A stretch of 64,000 nt of DNA, taken from positions 1 to 64,000 of the forward strand of contig CANPOY010000008.1 in the NCBI GenBank assembly GCA_947575805.1, given 5' to 3'. Numbering within the stretch: the stretch's first letter is position 1; the number at the start of each line of letters is the position of its first letter. This DNA comes from an uncultured Lachnospiraceae bacterium (GTDB lineage Bacteria > Bacillota > Clostridia > Lachnospirales > Lachnospiraceae). Shown piece after piece: positions 25,554 through 34,481 of the stretch. The position numbers and the translations under genes were made by a program. The notes under the pieces are model-generated. The model saw only the letters and a list, made by a program, of their open reading frames with translations, was not told the origin of the DNA and did no database searches.

Positions 25554-26420
25554 ATGCGATATTTAATATTTGGCGTGAACGGCATGGCGGGTCATGTAAT
25601 TGCACAGTATTTAAAAGAAAAGGGTCATGAGATGACCGGTTTTGCCAGGCAGCAGAGCCCTGTGTGTAAGACGATTCTGGGAGATGCCAGGAACAGGGCA
25701 GATGTGGAAAAAGCCTTGGAAGCCGGCGAGTATGACGTGGTGGTCAATTGTATCGGTGTGCTGAATAAGCGCGTGGATTCCAGTCTTGCAGACGGTATTT
25801 ATTTAAACAGTGCCTGGCCTCATCTGCTGGCCGAAAAGCTGGCGGGCAGGAAGACAAAGCTGATCCATATTAGCTCGGATTGTGTATTTGAAGGGACGAG
25901 GGGGCATTATACGGAGGCGGATCGCCCGGATGCGGTCTCTTATTATGGCAGGAGTAAGGCATTAGGCGAGGTCCTGGATTGTGATAACCTCACCCTGCGG
26001 ACATCTATTGTGGGTCCGGAGCTGAAAGCGGACGGGACCGGGTTATTCCACTGGTTTATGAGGCAGACAGGCAGTGTGTCAGGATATAAAAGAGTGATCT
26101 GGACTGGGGTGACAACATTGCAGCTGGCTAAGAGCATTGAGGAGGATATTTCGAAGCAGAAGACAGGGTTGTGCCATCTGGTCAATAATGAGAGTATCTG
26201 CAAGCATGATTTGCTGCAGCTGTTCAATGCTGCGTTTCGGAGAAATCCTGTTGAGATAACGGAGAATGATACGGTAGTCAGTGACAGATCACTGGTCTGT
26301 ACATCGGAGGGGCAAAGGTTTTCTGTGCCGGGCTATAAACAAATGATCGGGGAAATGGCGGAATGGATGGAGACGCATAAAGATCTGTACCGGCAGTATG
26401 GGGAGTTTGAAAGGCATTGA
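25554..26420 (+). CDS. RmlD-like NAD(P)-dependent sugar reductase (WbvR type)
   Basis: A 288-aa short-chain dehydrogenase of the RmlD branch: LIFGVNGMAGHVIAQYL (cofactor), ISSDCVFEG, and active-site YYGRSKALGE with the YxxxK motif, then LRTSIVGPE. RmlD relatives reduce 4-keto sugars; the WbvR subgroup acts on UDP-4-keto-6-deoxy-HexNAc to give UDP-L-RhaNAc, which the WbvD-type 2-epimerase (22198 here) converts to UDP-L-QuiNAc. A WbjC-type enzyme for L-FucNAc would be longer with a cupin tail, which is absent. ATG 25554 has AAAGGTGGGC upstream. Confidence 0.78.
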   Translation: MRYLIFGVNGMAGHVIAQYLKEKGHEMTGFARQQSPVCKTILGDARNRADVEKALEAGEYDVVVNCIGVLNKRVDSSLADGIYLNSAWPHLLAEKLAGRKTKLIHISSDCVFEGTRGHYTEADRPDAVSYYGRSKALGEVLDCDNLTLRTSIVGPELKADGTGLFHWFMRQTGSVSGYKRVIWTGVTTLQLAKSIEEDISKQKTGLCHLVNNESICKHDLLQLFNAAFRRNPVEITENDTVVSDRSLVCTSEGQRFSVPGYKQMIGEMAEWMETHKDLYRQYGEFERH

Positions 26421-26433
26421 GTGAGGGCTGGGG

Positions 26434-27147
26434 ATGATTCAGGCAATGATTCTGGCAGGGGGTAAAGGGGTTCGGATGAACCAGGAAATACCCAAGCAGT
26501 TTCTGAATATTAATGATATTCCGATAATAATTTATACCTTAAAAGCATTTCAGCAGCATCCGGAGATTGATCAGATTCTGGTGGTATGTATTGAAGGATG
26601 GCAGGAGATTCTGTGGGCGTATGCCAGACAATTTGGCATTACCAAGCTGAAGTGGGTAATTACCGGCGGCGAAACGGGCCATGAGTCCATTCGAAACGGA
26701 GTGTACGAGTTGGGAAAACATTGTAAGGAAGATGACATCGTATTGATTCATGATGCAATTCGACCCAATGTGTCTCAGGAGATTATTTCCGGCTGCATTG
26801 CACAGTGTCGGCTGATGGGATCCGCCATTACGGTAATCCCCTGCGTGGAGGCGATGCTTCTGCGCCGGGAAGGGGGAGACAGTTCGGGCCAGATGATTGA
26901 CCGGGACAGCCTTGCGCGAACGCAGACTCCGCAGGCATTTCCGCTGAAGAAGCTGCTTTGGGCGCATGAGGAAGCACGGAAAAAGGGAATTACGAATGCT
27001 ACGGCTACCTGCACACTGATGATCGAGCTGGGAGAAGAAGTTTATTTTACAGCAGGATCGGAGAAAAACGTGAAGCTTACTACCGTTGAGGATATAGAGA
27101 TATTTAAGGCATTACTGTATTTGCAAAACAGGAGACTGGAAGGCTGA
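26434..27147 (+). CDS. IspD/TarI-family cytidylyltransferase
   Basis: A 237-aa enzyme with MILAGGKGVRM, PKQF, HDAIRPNV, and TQTPQAF, all hallmarks of IspD/TarI cytidylyltransferases. These make CDP-methylerythritol (isoprenoids) or CDP-ribitol and similar CDP-polyols for surface glycans. Next to an SDR (27169) and a LicD-type transferase (28366) it is almost surely the polyol type, as this trio recurs in surface polysaccharide loci. It is short and lacks any fused IspF or reductase domain. Start follows GGGCTGGGG. Confidence 0.8.
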   Translation: MIQAMILAGGKGVRMNQEIPKQFLNINDIPIIIYTLKAFQQHPEIDQILVVCIEGWQEILWAYARQFGITKLKWVITGGETGHESIRNGVYELGKHCKEDDIVLIHDAIRPNVSQEIISGCIAQCRLMGSAITVIPCVEAMLLRREGGDSSGQMIDRDSLARTQTPQAFPLKKLLWAHEEARKKGITNATATCTLMIELGEEVYFTAGSEKNVKLTTVEDIEIFKALLYLQNRRLEG

Positions 27148-27168
27148 ACCAAAACATGAGGTATCAAA

Positions 27169-28236
27169 ATGTATTATAAAAACAGCAGTTACCGGAAAGA
27201 TCTGGAAGAGGCAATTCAGGGAACAATTGATTTTGAGGCCCTGTATGGGAAAATCCTTTTTATTACAGGAGCTTCCGGGCTGATTGGATCTTTTCTGGTG
27301 GATATGCTTTTTTATGCAAATGAAACCAGGAGTGCAGGAATACAGGTTTATGCGCTTGTCCGCGACAGAGAGTATGCGGAGCGGCGTTACCGATCCTTTT
27401 TGGATCATCCGGATTTTCATTTGATCGTGCAGGATGTGTGCGAACCGCTTTTGCTGAAGGAGAGGGCAGATTATGTCATTCATGCGGCGGGAGACGGTTA
27501 TCCCAAAGCTTTCCGGGAACGGCCGGTGGAGACTATGCTGCCGGCGCTTACAGGAACCTGGAGATTGCTGGAATATGTGAAGAAGGAAAGGAATTCCCGC
27601 TTCCTTTATGTGTCTTCCGGGGAGATTTACGGTGAAGCGGTCGGTAAAGAAGGTGCAGTGGGAGAAGAGATGCGTGGATTTACAGAGACGGACAGCGGTT
27701 ATGTGGATACCATGCGAAGCCGTTCCTGCTATCCCTCCGCCAAACGGGCGGCAGAAACCCTGTGTGCGGCTTATCACTCTGAGTATGGGGTGGATGCGGT
27801 GGTAATTAGGCTGAGCCATGTATATGGTCCCAATGTCTCGCAGCGGGACAACCGGGCGTCTGCGCAGTTTTTCGGGAATGTCCTGGAGGGACGGGATGTG
27901 ATTTTGAAGAGCCGTGGAGAACAAATTCGAAGTTATACCTATGTGGCAGATTGTGTGTCTGCTATGCTGACGGTATTGATCCGGGGAAAAGCAGGGGAAG
28001 CTTACAATGTATCTAATCCTGACGCAAGATCGTCAATTGCCGGGTTCGCACGGATGATAGCAGAATGCGGCGGCAGGAAATGTCTTTTTGCAGTTCCCAA
28101 TGAGGAGGAGAGACAAGAGAATACGCCAATTCCATGTGCAGTGTTGAATCCTGAAAAGCTGCAGCAATTGGGTTGGCAGGGTGCGTATGATGTGTCCAGA
28201 GGGATTCGGCATACCCTACGGGTTATGACATCTTGA
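27169..28236 (+). CDS. NAD-dependent epimerase/dehydratase (SDR)
   Basis: A 355-aa extended SDR with FITGASGLIGSFL for NAD(P), VSSGEIYGE, active-site CYPSAKRAAE (YxxxK), and RLSHVYGPNVS. The closest functional group by motifs is the nucleoside-diphosphate-sugar epimerase/dehydratase family that sits between IspD-like and LicD genes in capsule loci. The substrate is unknown; it may act on a CDP- or UDP-linked sugar. 21 nt after the IspD-like gene, start preceded by GAGGTATC. Confidence 0.75.
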   Translation: MYYKNSSYRKDLEEAIQGTIDFEALYGKILFITGASGLIGSFLVDMLFYANETRSAGIQVYALVRDREYAERRYRSFLDHPDFHLIVQDVCEPLLLKERADYVIHAAGDGYPKAFRERPVETMLPALTGTWRLLEYVKKERNSRFLYVSSGEIYGEAVGKEGAVGEEMRGFTETDSGYVDTMRSRSCYPSAKRAAETLCAAYHSEYGVDAVVIRLSHVYGPNVSQRDNRASAQFFGNVLEGRDVILKSRGEQIRSYTYVADCVSAMLTVLIRGKAGEAYNVSNPDARSSIAGFARMIAECGGRKCLFAVPNEEERQENTPIPCAVLNPEKLQQLGWQGAYDVSRGIRHTLRVMTS

Positions 28237-28365
28237 ACAGAAAAGCGCGAGGCTTCTGATAATAATAGTAATGGGCAGAACAGGATGGTAAATATGCTTT
28301 GCCCATGGTATAATAGTCAAGGATACCGGAAGTTTTGCCAACCGATAGAAAGAATGGGCAGGGAA

Positions 28366-29202
28366 ATGGGACAGGCATATGAAATATCCAACTCTGAATT
28401 GAAGCAGCTACAGAAAATTGAATTGGAGATGCTGACAGAATTTGACAGAATATGCAGAAAGCATCAGATCAAATATTCCCTGGATGGCGGAACGCTTCTG
28501 GGAGCAGTAAGGCATCAGGGCTTTATCCCGTGGGATGACGATATAGACGTAATCATGCGGCGGGAAGAATATTTTAAATTCAGAAAAGCATGTAAGAGAG
28601 AACTGGACCGCGCCAGATTTTTCCTGCAGGATTATTTGTCGGATCCCGGTTATCGCTGGGGGTATGCAAAGCTCAGGAGGAATGGAACAGAATTTATCCG
28701 CATGGGGCAGGAGCATCTGGAGCAGCATTCAGGAATATTTATGGACATTTTTGTGGCAGATAACGTACCTGACGCATACATCAGCCGGAGAGTACATCAC
28801 TTTTTTTGTTTTCTGATTCGGAAAGCTTTGTATTCAGAAGTGGGAAAGTATAATGAAGGAAATCCTTTTGTCCGGCGGGTATACCGGGTTTTAAGCAAAA
28901 TTCCCCGGAACAGTCTGTTTCACTTACGAAACGGGCTGGCAGCGCGGGCAAACCGAAGACCATCGGAACTTATCAGCCATTATACGCTGGAGTATCCGAA
29001 ACATTGCCGGTACGGCCTGCCGGGAAAGTGCTTTGATGAGTTGGAGGAGCTGGAGTTTGAGGGAAAAAGGTTTTATGGCTTCAGGGATTATCATTTATAT
29101 CTTTCTACCTATTATGGCGACTATATGACCCTGCCGCCCAAGGAGAAGCAGAAACCACATTTGACGGTTTCCCGGCTGAAGCTGATTGAACCGGAGAGAT
29201 AA
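28366..29202 (+). CDS. LicD family phosphotransferase
   Basis: A 278-aa LicD protein. The signature block SLDGGTLLGAVRH followed by GFIPWDDDIDV is present near residues 37-60. LicD proteins transfer a phosphorylated group (phosphocholine or another phospho-alcohol) from a CDP-linked donor to a sugar. Together with the LicC-like and IspD-like genes this implies phosphodiester decoration of the glycan. The frame is open from 28285, but the first 27 codons do not resemble LicD; ATG 28366 (GCAGGG upstream) or 28354 fit better. The start is uncertain. Confidence 0.8.
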   Translation: MGQAYEISNSELKQLQKIELEMLTEFDRICRKHQIKYSLDGGTLLGAVRHQGFIPWDDDIDVIMRREEYFKFRKACKRELDRARFFLQDYLSDPGYRWGYAKLRRNGTEFIRMGQEHLEQHSGIFMDIFVADNVPDAYISRRVHHFFCFLIRKALYSEVGKYNEGNPFVRRVYRVLSKIPRNSLFHLRNGLAARANRRPSELISHYTLEYPKHCRYGLPGKCFDELEELEFEGKRFYGFRDYHLYLSTYYGDYMTLPPKEKQKPHLTVSRLKLIEPER

Positions 29203-29228
29203 AAAAGAAGATTTAGGAAGAGGGAAGC

Positions 29229-30464
29229 ATGCAGAACAGGGAAATATGTGCGGACATTCCGAAAGTTTCCATTATTATACCGGTGTTTAACGGCAGCAAT
29301 TACCTGAGAGAGGCAATTGACAGTGCGTTAGCCCAGACCTATTCCAATGTTGAGGTACTGGTGGTAAATGACGGTTCTGATGACGGCGGTAAGACGGAAA
29401 AAATTGCACTGTCATATGGCGACAGGATTCGTTATTTTAAAAAGGAGAACGGTGGTGTCGCCAGCGCGCTGAATACAGGCATCAGAAATATGGACGGTGA
29501 ATACTTTTCCTGGCTGTCTCATGATGATGTCTATTATCCTCACAAAATTGAGAGGGAAGTGGAAGCGGTTCTGCAGTGCGGCGATCCGGCCAGGATTGTA
29601 CAGTGCGAGTATGATTTTTATGAGGAAAGCTCTAAAACTTATACGCCAACAGACTTTTACAAATACTATACGATAGAACAACTAACAAACTCTGTATTTA
29701 CGGTGCTGCAATTACAGATTCACGCCTGCGGTGCTTTGATCTCAAAGAAGCATTTTGAGCGTGTCGGATTATTTGATGAGAGCCGGAGGTATACACAGGA
29801 TGTGGAGATGTGGTTTCGACTGCTGAATGGCCAAAAATCCATATGGGTTTCGGAGAAGCTGTATATGGTCAGGGTACATTCGGAATCAGATTCAAAGCAT
29901 TATTATAATGCCTGGAATCAGGAAAATGTTTTATTGTATTTGGAAATCATGCAAAAGATGTCAAATCAGGAATTGGCATCCATATATGGAACAGCGGAGA
30001 CGGCATTGTGTCGCATTATAGGATTAATTCGCAGCAGGGACGGACTTGAGGAAGCCGGAATTCTTGAAAAGCGATTATATGAATGCTACCGGCGTAGTGA
30101 CCACCAGGAAGATATAGATTGTTTTAAAGGATATTTAAGAGGGCTTAGCGGAGGCCAGGACAAAAAGATTATTATTTTCGGTGCCGGCCAATATGGCCTG
30201 CGGCTGCTTTATGAATTAAGGCAGCGCCAGATAGCGGTAGACTGCTTTATAGATAATGATCCCGGGAAAAGCGGGAAAATCATCGGAGGGATTATTTGCA
30301 GGGCGGTGGAGGATCTGACGGATCGAAAAGAAGAGGTGCTGATCGTTATTGCCCAGCGGGTATGTACGGAGGCAATCCGCCAGATGCAGGTATCAGGGTT
30401 TCCGCATATTATCACAAGGCAGGAATTGGATGGGGTGCTGATTCAATATGCGCCGCAGCAGTAG
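29229..30464 (+). CDS. GT2 glycosyltransferase with C-terminal Rossmann module (copy A)
   Basis: A 411-aa protein. Residues about 10-220 are a GT2 domain: VSIIIPVFNGSNYLREAI, VVNDGSDDGG, and LSHDDVYYP for metal and sugar-nucleotide binding. From about residue 311 a second small domain starts with IIIFGAGQYGLRLLYEL and CFIDNDPGKSG, a PglD_N-like Rossmann fold. The same two-part design occurs at 32818 and 35730, and the GT2 halves are close relatives. It directly precedes two radical SAM genes that carry the same module at their N-termini. Start follows GAAGAGGGAAGC. It is predicted to be cytoplasmic; donor and acceptor unknown. Confidence 0.83.
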   Translation: MQNREICADIPKVSIIIPVFNGSNYLREAIDSALAQTYSNVEVLVVNDGSDDGGKTEKIALSYGDRIRYFKKENGGVASALNTGIRNMDGEYFSWLSHDDVYYPHKIEREVEAVLQCGDPARIVQCEYDFYEESSKTYTPTDFYKYYTIEQLTNSVFTVLQLQIHACGALISKKHFERVGLFDESRRYTQDVEMWFRLLNGQKSIWVSEKLYMVRVHSESDSKHYYNAWNQENVLLYLEIMQKMSNQELASIYGTAETALCRIIGLIRSRDGLEEAGILEKRLYECYRRSDHQEDIDCFKGYLRGLSGGQDKKIIIFGAGQYGLRLLYELRQRQIAVDCFIDNDPGKSGKIIGGIICRAVEDLTDRKEEVLIVIAQRVCTEAIRQMQVSGFPHIITRQELDGVLIQYAPQQ

Positions 30465-30479
30465 GGAGGAAGCAGATAC

Positions 30480-31637
30480 ATGAAATGGAAAAACAAGGGA
30501 CATGAATTCGACGGTGTTTATGATAAACTGAAAAGGAAGAACAGATTTTATCTGTTTGGTGCCGGAATGTATGGAAAGGCAATGTATGAAGAGCTGAGCA
30601 GTCTGGGGGTTGGCATACTTGGCTTTATTGACAATGATGAGACAAGGCTGCATTCGGAGTACATGACGAAAGAGATATTTGCGTTAAATGAGATTACCCT
30701 GCAGGAAGATGAGGCAATTATAATCTGTGTCACACCTTTTTCCCGTGGTCCGATTATGCAGCAGATACAGATAAAGGGATACATATATAATGAAGATGTA
30801 TATACAATGGAAACGTATATGTCTTTAAAATATGTATATGAATTGAAGAAAATGTATATATCATCAGTTTCTTTTCTACCCAGCACATGCTGCAACCTGA
30901 ACTGCGAAGCCTGCCTGAACTTTACACCCTACATAAAGCATCAGATGGTAAGATCGCTGCAACAGGTAAAAGAGGATGTTGATATATTTTTTCATGCAGT
31001 TGACTATATTATGCTCTTCCATATCAGTGGAGGCGAACCGTTCCTGTATCCGCACCTTAAGGAACTGGTAACTTATATTGGCGAGAAGTACCGTGATAAA
31101 ATTCATTTTCTGCAGACCGTGACTAACGGAACGGTGGAGCTGAAGGACGATATACTGGAAATTCTTGCCAGGTATCAGGTGGGAGTAACGGTGGATGATT
31201 ATAGACTGGCAGTGCCTGAAAAGGCAGATGTTTTTACAAATGTGATCAGGAAACTGGAGCAGTATCATATACGTTATGATATAAATAAAGTGGATCGATG
31301 GATTGATCTTGCACCTATGTCAACGGATCACAGCAGTTGGGATGAATATCGTCTTACCAAGCATTTTGAGGCCTGTCACGAGCCCTGGCAGGAGCTGCGT
31401 GGAGGCCGGCTGTACAGTTGCAATTACGCAAGCTATGCCGCCGTTGCGGGGTTGACGGAAGAATCCGAGGATGAAGTATATAATCTTAAGGAATTCCAGA
31501 AAGATCAGATGAAAGAACTGATGGAATTCCGTATGGGCTACAATGAAAAGGGGTATGTAAATTTCTGTAAAAGGTGTGCCGGTTTTGTAGACATTAACCC
31601 CAATATTGTGGAGCCGGCAAAACAGAAAGAGAGATAG
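30480..31637 (+). CDS. radical SAM enzyme with N-terminal Rossmann module, copy 1
   Basis: A 385-aa protein with three parts. The N-terminus is MKWKNKGHEFDG, a signature shared with the genes at 31640 and 39454. Residues about 21-110 are a Rossmann module (FYLFGAGMYGKAMYEEL, GFIDNDE). The radical SAM core has Cys138-x3-Cys142-x2-Cys145 (CNLNCEAC) for the SAM-binding 4Fe-4S cluster, SGGEPF at about 183-188, and VTNGT. The C-terminal region has more Cys (YSCNYAS, FCKRCAGF) that may bind a second cluster in a SPASM/twitch-like fold. It would generate a 5'-deoxyadenosyl radical; the substrate is unknown, but neighbours suggest a sugar nucleotide or glycan. Start follows GGGAGGAAG, 15 nt after the GT2 gene. 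Confidence 0.8.
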   Translation: MKWKNKGHEFDGVYDKLKRKNRFYLFGAGMYGKAMYEELSSLGVGILGFIDNDETRLHSEYMTKEIFALNEITLQEDEAIIICVTPFSRGPIMQQIQIKGYIYNEDVYTMETYMSLKYVYELKKMYISSVSFLPSTCCNLNCEACLNFTPYIKHQMVRSLQQVKEDVDIFFHAVDYIMLFHISGGEPFLYPHLKELVTYIGEKYRDKIHFLQTVTNGTVELKDDILEILARYQVGVTVDDYRLAVPEKADVFTNVIRKLEQYHIRYDINKVDRWIDLAPMSTDHSSWDEYRLTKHFEACHEPWQELRGGRLYSCNYASYAAVAGLTEESEDEVYNLKEFQKDQMKELMEFRMGYNEKGYVNFCKRCAGFVDINPNIVEPAKQKER

Positions 31638-31639
31638 AT

Positions 31640-32833
31640 ATGCAGTGGTCAAATCCAGGACATGAATTTGATGAGATATATGCGGAAATATCAGCGGAAT
31701 ATCAAGGGAAATCTATAGTAATCTATGGAGCAGGTATGATGGGAGGACGTATATATGATGCGATTTCCCGGCTTTCCTGCTTAACGGTCAGTGCCTTTTT
31801 CGACAGGGACGAGGGAAAGACAGAGTATAAGTCGCTGCCTGTGTATCATAAAGATTTTTACAGGCAGTATCTGGAGGAAAAGGGGAATGTTATTCTGGTC
31901 ATAGGATTACCGGATGAGACCGGAGAGATAGTTAAGAAAGAGTTTGCATCTGCTTACGGGCTGGATACAGGCTGCTGTAAGCTTTACAGTGAATTTGTGA
32001 TGCACGATTTCCCGATAATGGCATTATACCAAAGCAACAGGGTGTTCCTGGATTCCATATCAATGATTATTACGGAGCAATGTACCTTAAAGTGTGAGAA
32101 ATGTGCGATTATGCTTCCGTACTTTAAGAAAGCAGAACAGTATCCTCTTGAAAGGCTGAAACAAGATGCGGATGAATTATTTTCAAAGGTTGACCTTATA
32201 GGAAATTATACACTGACCGGGGGAGAACCCCTGTTAAGCAGAGACCTTGCTGAAATGATAAGGTATTTGGGGGAAAATTACAGGACGCAGATTGGCAGCT
32301 TCAAGATTATAACAAATGGAACGGTGCTCCCCTCACAGGAGCTGTTGGATTTAATGCAGCAATATGAGATGGCGGTAGATATAAGTGACTACACGGCAGG
32401 AGTTCCGGCAATAAAGCCCAGGGTAGACGAGGTTCGGGAAATGTTTGAGCGTGCCGGAATTCCAACCTATTTTCTTTCTTCTGCGCAATGGGTTGACTTT
32501 GGGTTTGAGTCAGTGGATCACCATTATAGTTGTTCACAGCTGCAGGCTTTTTTTAACTACTGTCATACCAGGTGCAGAGGGTATGCAGGCGGGAAAATAA
32601 GATACTGCATTAACGCATATTTTGCGGAAAGAACACTAAACGGCAGGGAAGATGTAAATAACACGTTTGATATTTTTATGATGGGCAATTCAGAGGAAGA
32701 ACGAAAAAGACTGGTGGAATTTGACCTGGGGTACAATGGAAGCGGATTCCTGGGAATGTGCCAACATTGTAACGGAACATGTGAAATTAACACACATTTT
32801 ATCGAGGTGGGAAAACAGTGCAGCAGCCATTAG
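31640..32833 (+). CDS. radical SAM enzyme with N-terminal Rossmann module, copy 2
   Basis: A 397-aa paralogue of the preceding gene. N-terminal MQWSNPGHEFDE signature, Rossmann module with IVIYGAGMMGGRIYD and FFDRDEG, then Cys148-x3-Cys152-x2-Cys155 (CTLKCEKC) and TGGEPLLS at about 193-200. The tail has several Cys (CHTRCRGY, RYCINAY, MCQHCNGTC) suited to an auxiliary cluster. It starts 2 nt after copy 1 ends and overlaps the next GT2 gene by 16 nt, so translation is coupled. Copies 1 and 2 have diverged well beyond a recent duplication, so they probably act on different positions or substrates. Confidence 0.8.
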   Translation: MQWSNPGHEFDEIYAEISAEYQGKSIVIYGAGMMGGRIYDAISRLSCLTVSAFFDRDEGKTEYKSLPVYHKDFYRQYLEEKGNVILVIGLPDETGEIVKKEFASAYGLDTGCCKLYSEFVMHDFPIMALYQSNRVFLDSISMIITEQCTLKCEKCAIMLPYFKKAEQYPLERLKQDADELFSKVDLIGNYTLTGGEPLLSRDLAEMIRYLGENYRTQIGSFKIITNGTVLPSQELLDLMQQYEMAVDISDYTAGVPAIKPRVDEVREMFERAGIPTYFLSSAQWVDFGFESVDHHYSCSQLQAFFNYCHTRCRGYAGGKIRYCINAYFAERTLNGREDVNNTFDIFMMGNSEEERKRLVEFDLGYNGSGFLGMCQHCNGTCEINTHFIEVGKQCSSH

Positions 32834-34020
32834 TATCCGTTATTATTCCTGTTTATAATGGAGCGAATTACTTACGGGAAGCGATAGACAGCGTGTTAAC
32901 GCAGACTTATTCCAATATTGAGATTCTTGTTGTAAACGATGGGTCTGCAGACAATGGGCAGACAGAGCAGATAGCCTTTTCTTATGGAAATAAAATTCGA
33001 TATGTTTACAAAGAGAACGGTGGGGTAGCAACCGCATTAAATGCAGGAATAAGCCGGATGAACGGTGAATATTTTTCCTGGCTGTCACATGATGATGTTT
33101 TCTATCCCGATAAGATCAGGCATCAGGTTGAGCTTTTAGAAGGCGGGGCAGAGAGAGTAACTGCCTGTGCCTATCACATTTTTTATGATTCCGGCAGGAA
33201 GGTTCCGGTTCCCTTTGTGGAATTTTACGGTACAGAGGCTATACATAACGGAGTGTTCAGCGTTCTGCATGCACTGATTCAGTTTGGCGGAGTGCTGTTC
33301 CACAGGGATATTTTTTTAGAGTATGGTGGTTTTAGGGAGGATTTGAAGACCACCCAGGATTATGAGTTTCTTTTCCGGGTGCTGCAAAAAGAAAAATGTA
33401 TATATAGTAACGAAATTTTATATGGCATACGCTATCATGATGCACAGGGAAGCAATACAATCAGCAGTGTGAATGCGGAGCGGGATGAGATGTATCAAAT
33501 GTTTATAAATAAATTATCCCGCAATGAAAAGGAAATTTTATATGGCAGTGTGTATAACTTCTATTATCAGATGTTGCTGCGTGTGTGGCCCATGCCGGAG
33601 ATGTGCAGATCCATAGAATTATGTCTGACCGGCCTGGCAGACGAAGACGGGGACAGAGACCAGGAGAACATTACCATACAACAGCCGGTTTTAATTTATG
33701 GAGCGGGAGTATACGGAAGAAGAATTCTGTTTGACCTAAGATGCCGGGAGATTGCAGTGGTGGGGTTTCTCGATGGGAACCGGAACTTATGGGGGAAGGA
33801 AATTGACGGGATGTGCTGTTATTCCCTGCAAGACGTTGCGGGGGGAGCAGTAAAGGGGACCATTATTGTTGCATCCATATTTCGGGAAGAAATTGCACAG
33901 GTTTTGAAGGATAAAGGAATAACATCCTTCTGGTTTAAAGAGGATTATGAGCGAATTGCTATGAAATCTGCGCCGGGACGGGGAAAAATCTTAGAGGTAA
34001 TTGCCGCTTATGAAGAATAA
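32818..34020 (+). CDS. GT2 glycosyltransferase with C-terminal Rossmann module (copy B)
   Basis: A 400-aa protein close to copy A at 29229. The GT2 part has VSVIIPVYNGANYLREAI, VVNDGSADNGQ and LSHDDVFYP. The Rossmann part from about residue 291 has VLIYGAGVYGRRILFDL and GFLDGNRNLWG. It uses a GTG start at 32818 inside the end of the radical SAM copy 2 gene, with GAGGTGGG upstream, and its own end overlaps the stand-alone Rossmann gene by 11 nt. The chain of overlaps shows that these genes are made together. Cytoplasmic; sugar specificity unknown. Confidence 0.82.
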   Translation: MQQPLVSVIIPVYNGANYLREAIDSVLTQTYSNIEILVVNDGSADNGQTEQIAFSYGNKIRYVYKENGGVATALNAGISRMNGEYFSWLSHDDVFYPDKIRHQVELLEGGAERVTACAYHIFYDSGRKVPVPFVEFYGTEAIHNGVFSVLHALIQFGGVLFHRDIFLEYGGFREDLKTTQDYEFLFRVLQKEKCIYSNEILYGIRYHDAQGSNTISSVNAERDEMYQMFINKLSRNEKEILYGSVYNFYYQMLLRVWPMPEMCRSIELCLTGLADEDGDRDQENITIQQPVLIYGAGVYGRRILFDLRCREIAVVGFLDGNRNLWGKEIDGMCCYSLQDVAGGAVKGTIIVASIFREEIAQVLKDKGITSFWFKEDYERIAMKSAPGRGKILEVIAAYEE

Positions 34021-34471
34021 AATCATCTGTATCTATTGCATGGGGGATTACGGGCTTGAGACATACTTTAAGCTGTTGGAAAAAGGAGTAAAGGCAGATT
34101 TTTTTGCAGACCGGGATTCCGGGAAGCATGGATATGCGTTGGATGGGCTGTTTTGTAAAAGCTATGAAGAATTGCTTCAGGAGGATCGGGAACAGGTGAT
34201 CCTGATCGTTGCTATTAAAAAGCCGGAAACCTTGATTTCCCATTTCAGACAGAAAGGTTTTCCTGATGTTTACGACAAGGAAACAGCTGTTGAACTGCTG
34301 GCCGGTGATAAGCCGCCGATGAAAAAGGAACCGTTAAGGAAGATAGCGCAGATAGAGCAGATGAAACTGGAGATACAGGAGCTGCTGTATAAGAACGGGA
34401 AAGCAATGCCGGGGGAAATGCAGGAAATATTGCAGGATTATGAGATCCGGCATGCTGCAATAAAAAGATAA
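34010..34471 (+). CDS. stand-alone Rossmann-module protein
   Basis: A 153-aa protein that is essentially only the module found fused elsewhere in the island: IICIYCMGDYGLETYFKLL, then FFADRDSGKHGYALDG and VILIVAIKK, followed by a short Lys/Glu helix (about 105-150). The first glycine of the usual GAGxxG loop is replaced (CMGDYG), so nucleotide binding may be altered. No catalytic residues can be named. ATG 34010 is used; it overlaps the previous gene by 11 nt, and the GT4 gene follows after 10 nt. It could be a subunit or regulator of the fused enzymes. Confidence 0.65.
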   Translation: MKNKIICIYCMGDYGLETYFKLLEKGVKADFFADRDSGKHGYALDGLFCKSYEELLQEDREQVILIVAIKKPETLISHFRQKGFPDVYDKETAVELLAGDKPPMKKEPLRKIAQIEQMKLEIQELLYKNGKAMPGEMQEILQDYEIRHAAIKR

Positions 34472-34481
34472 GGATTATTAC

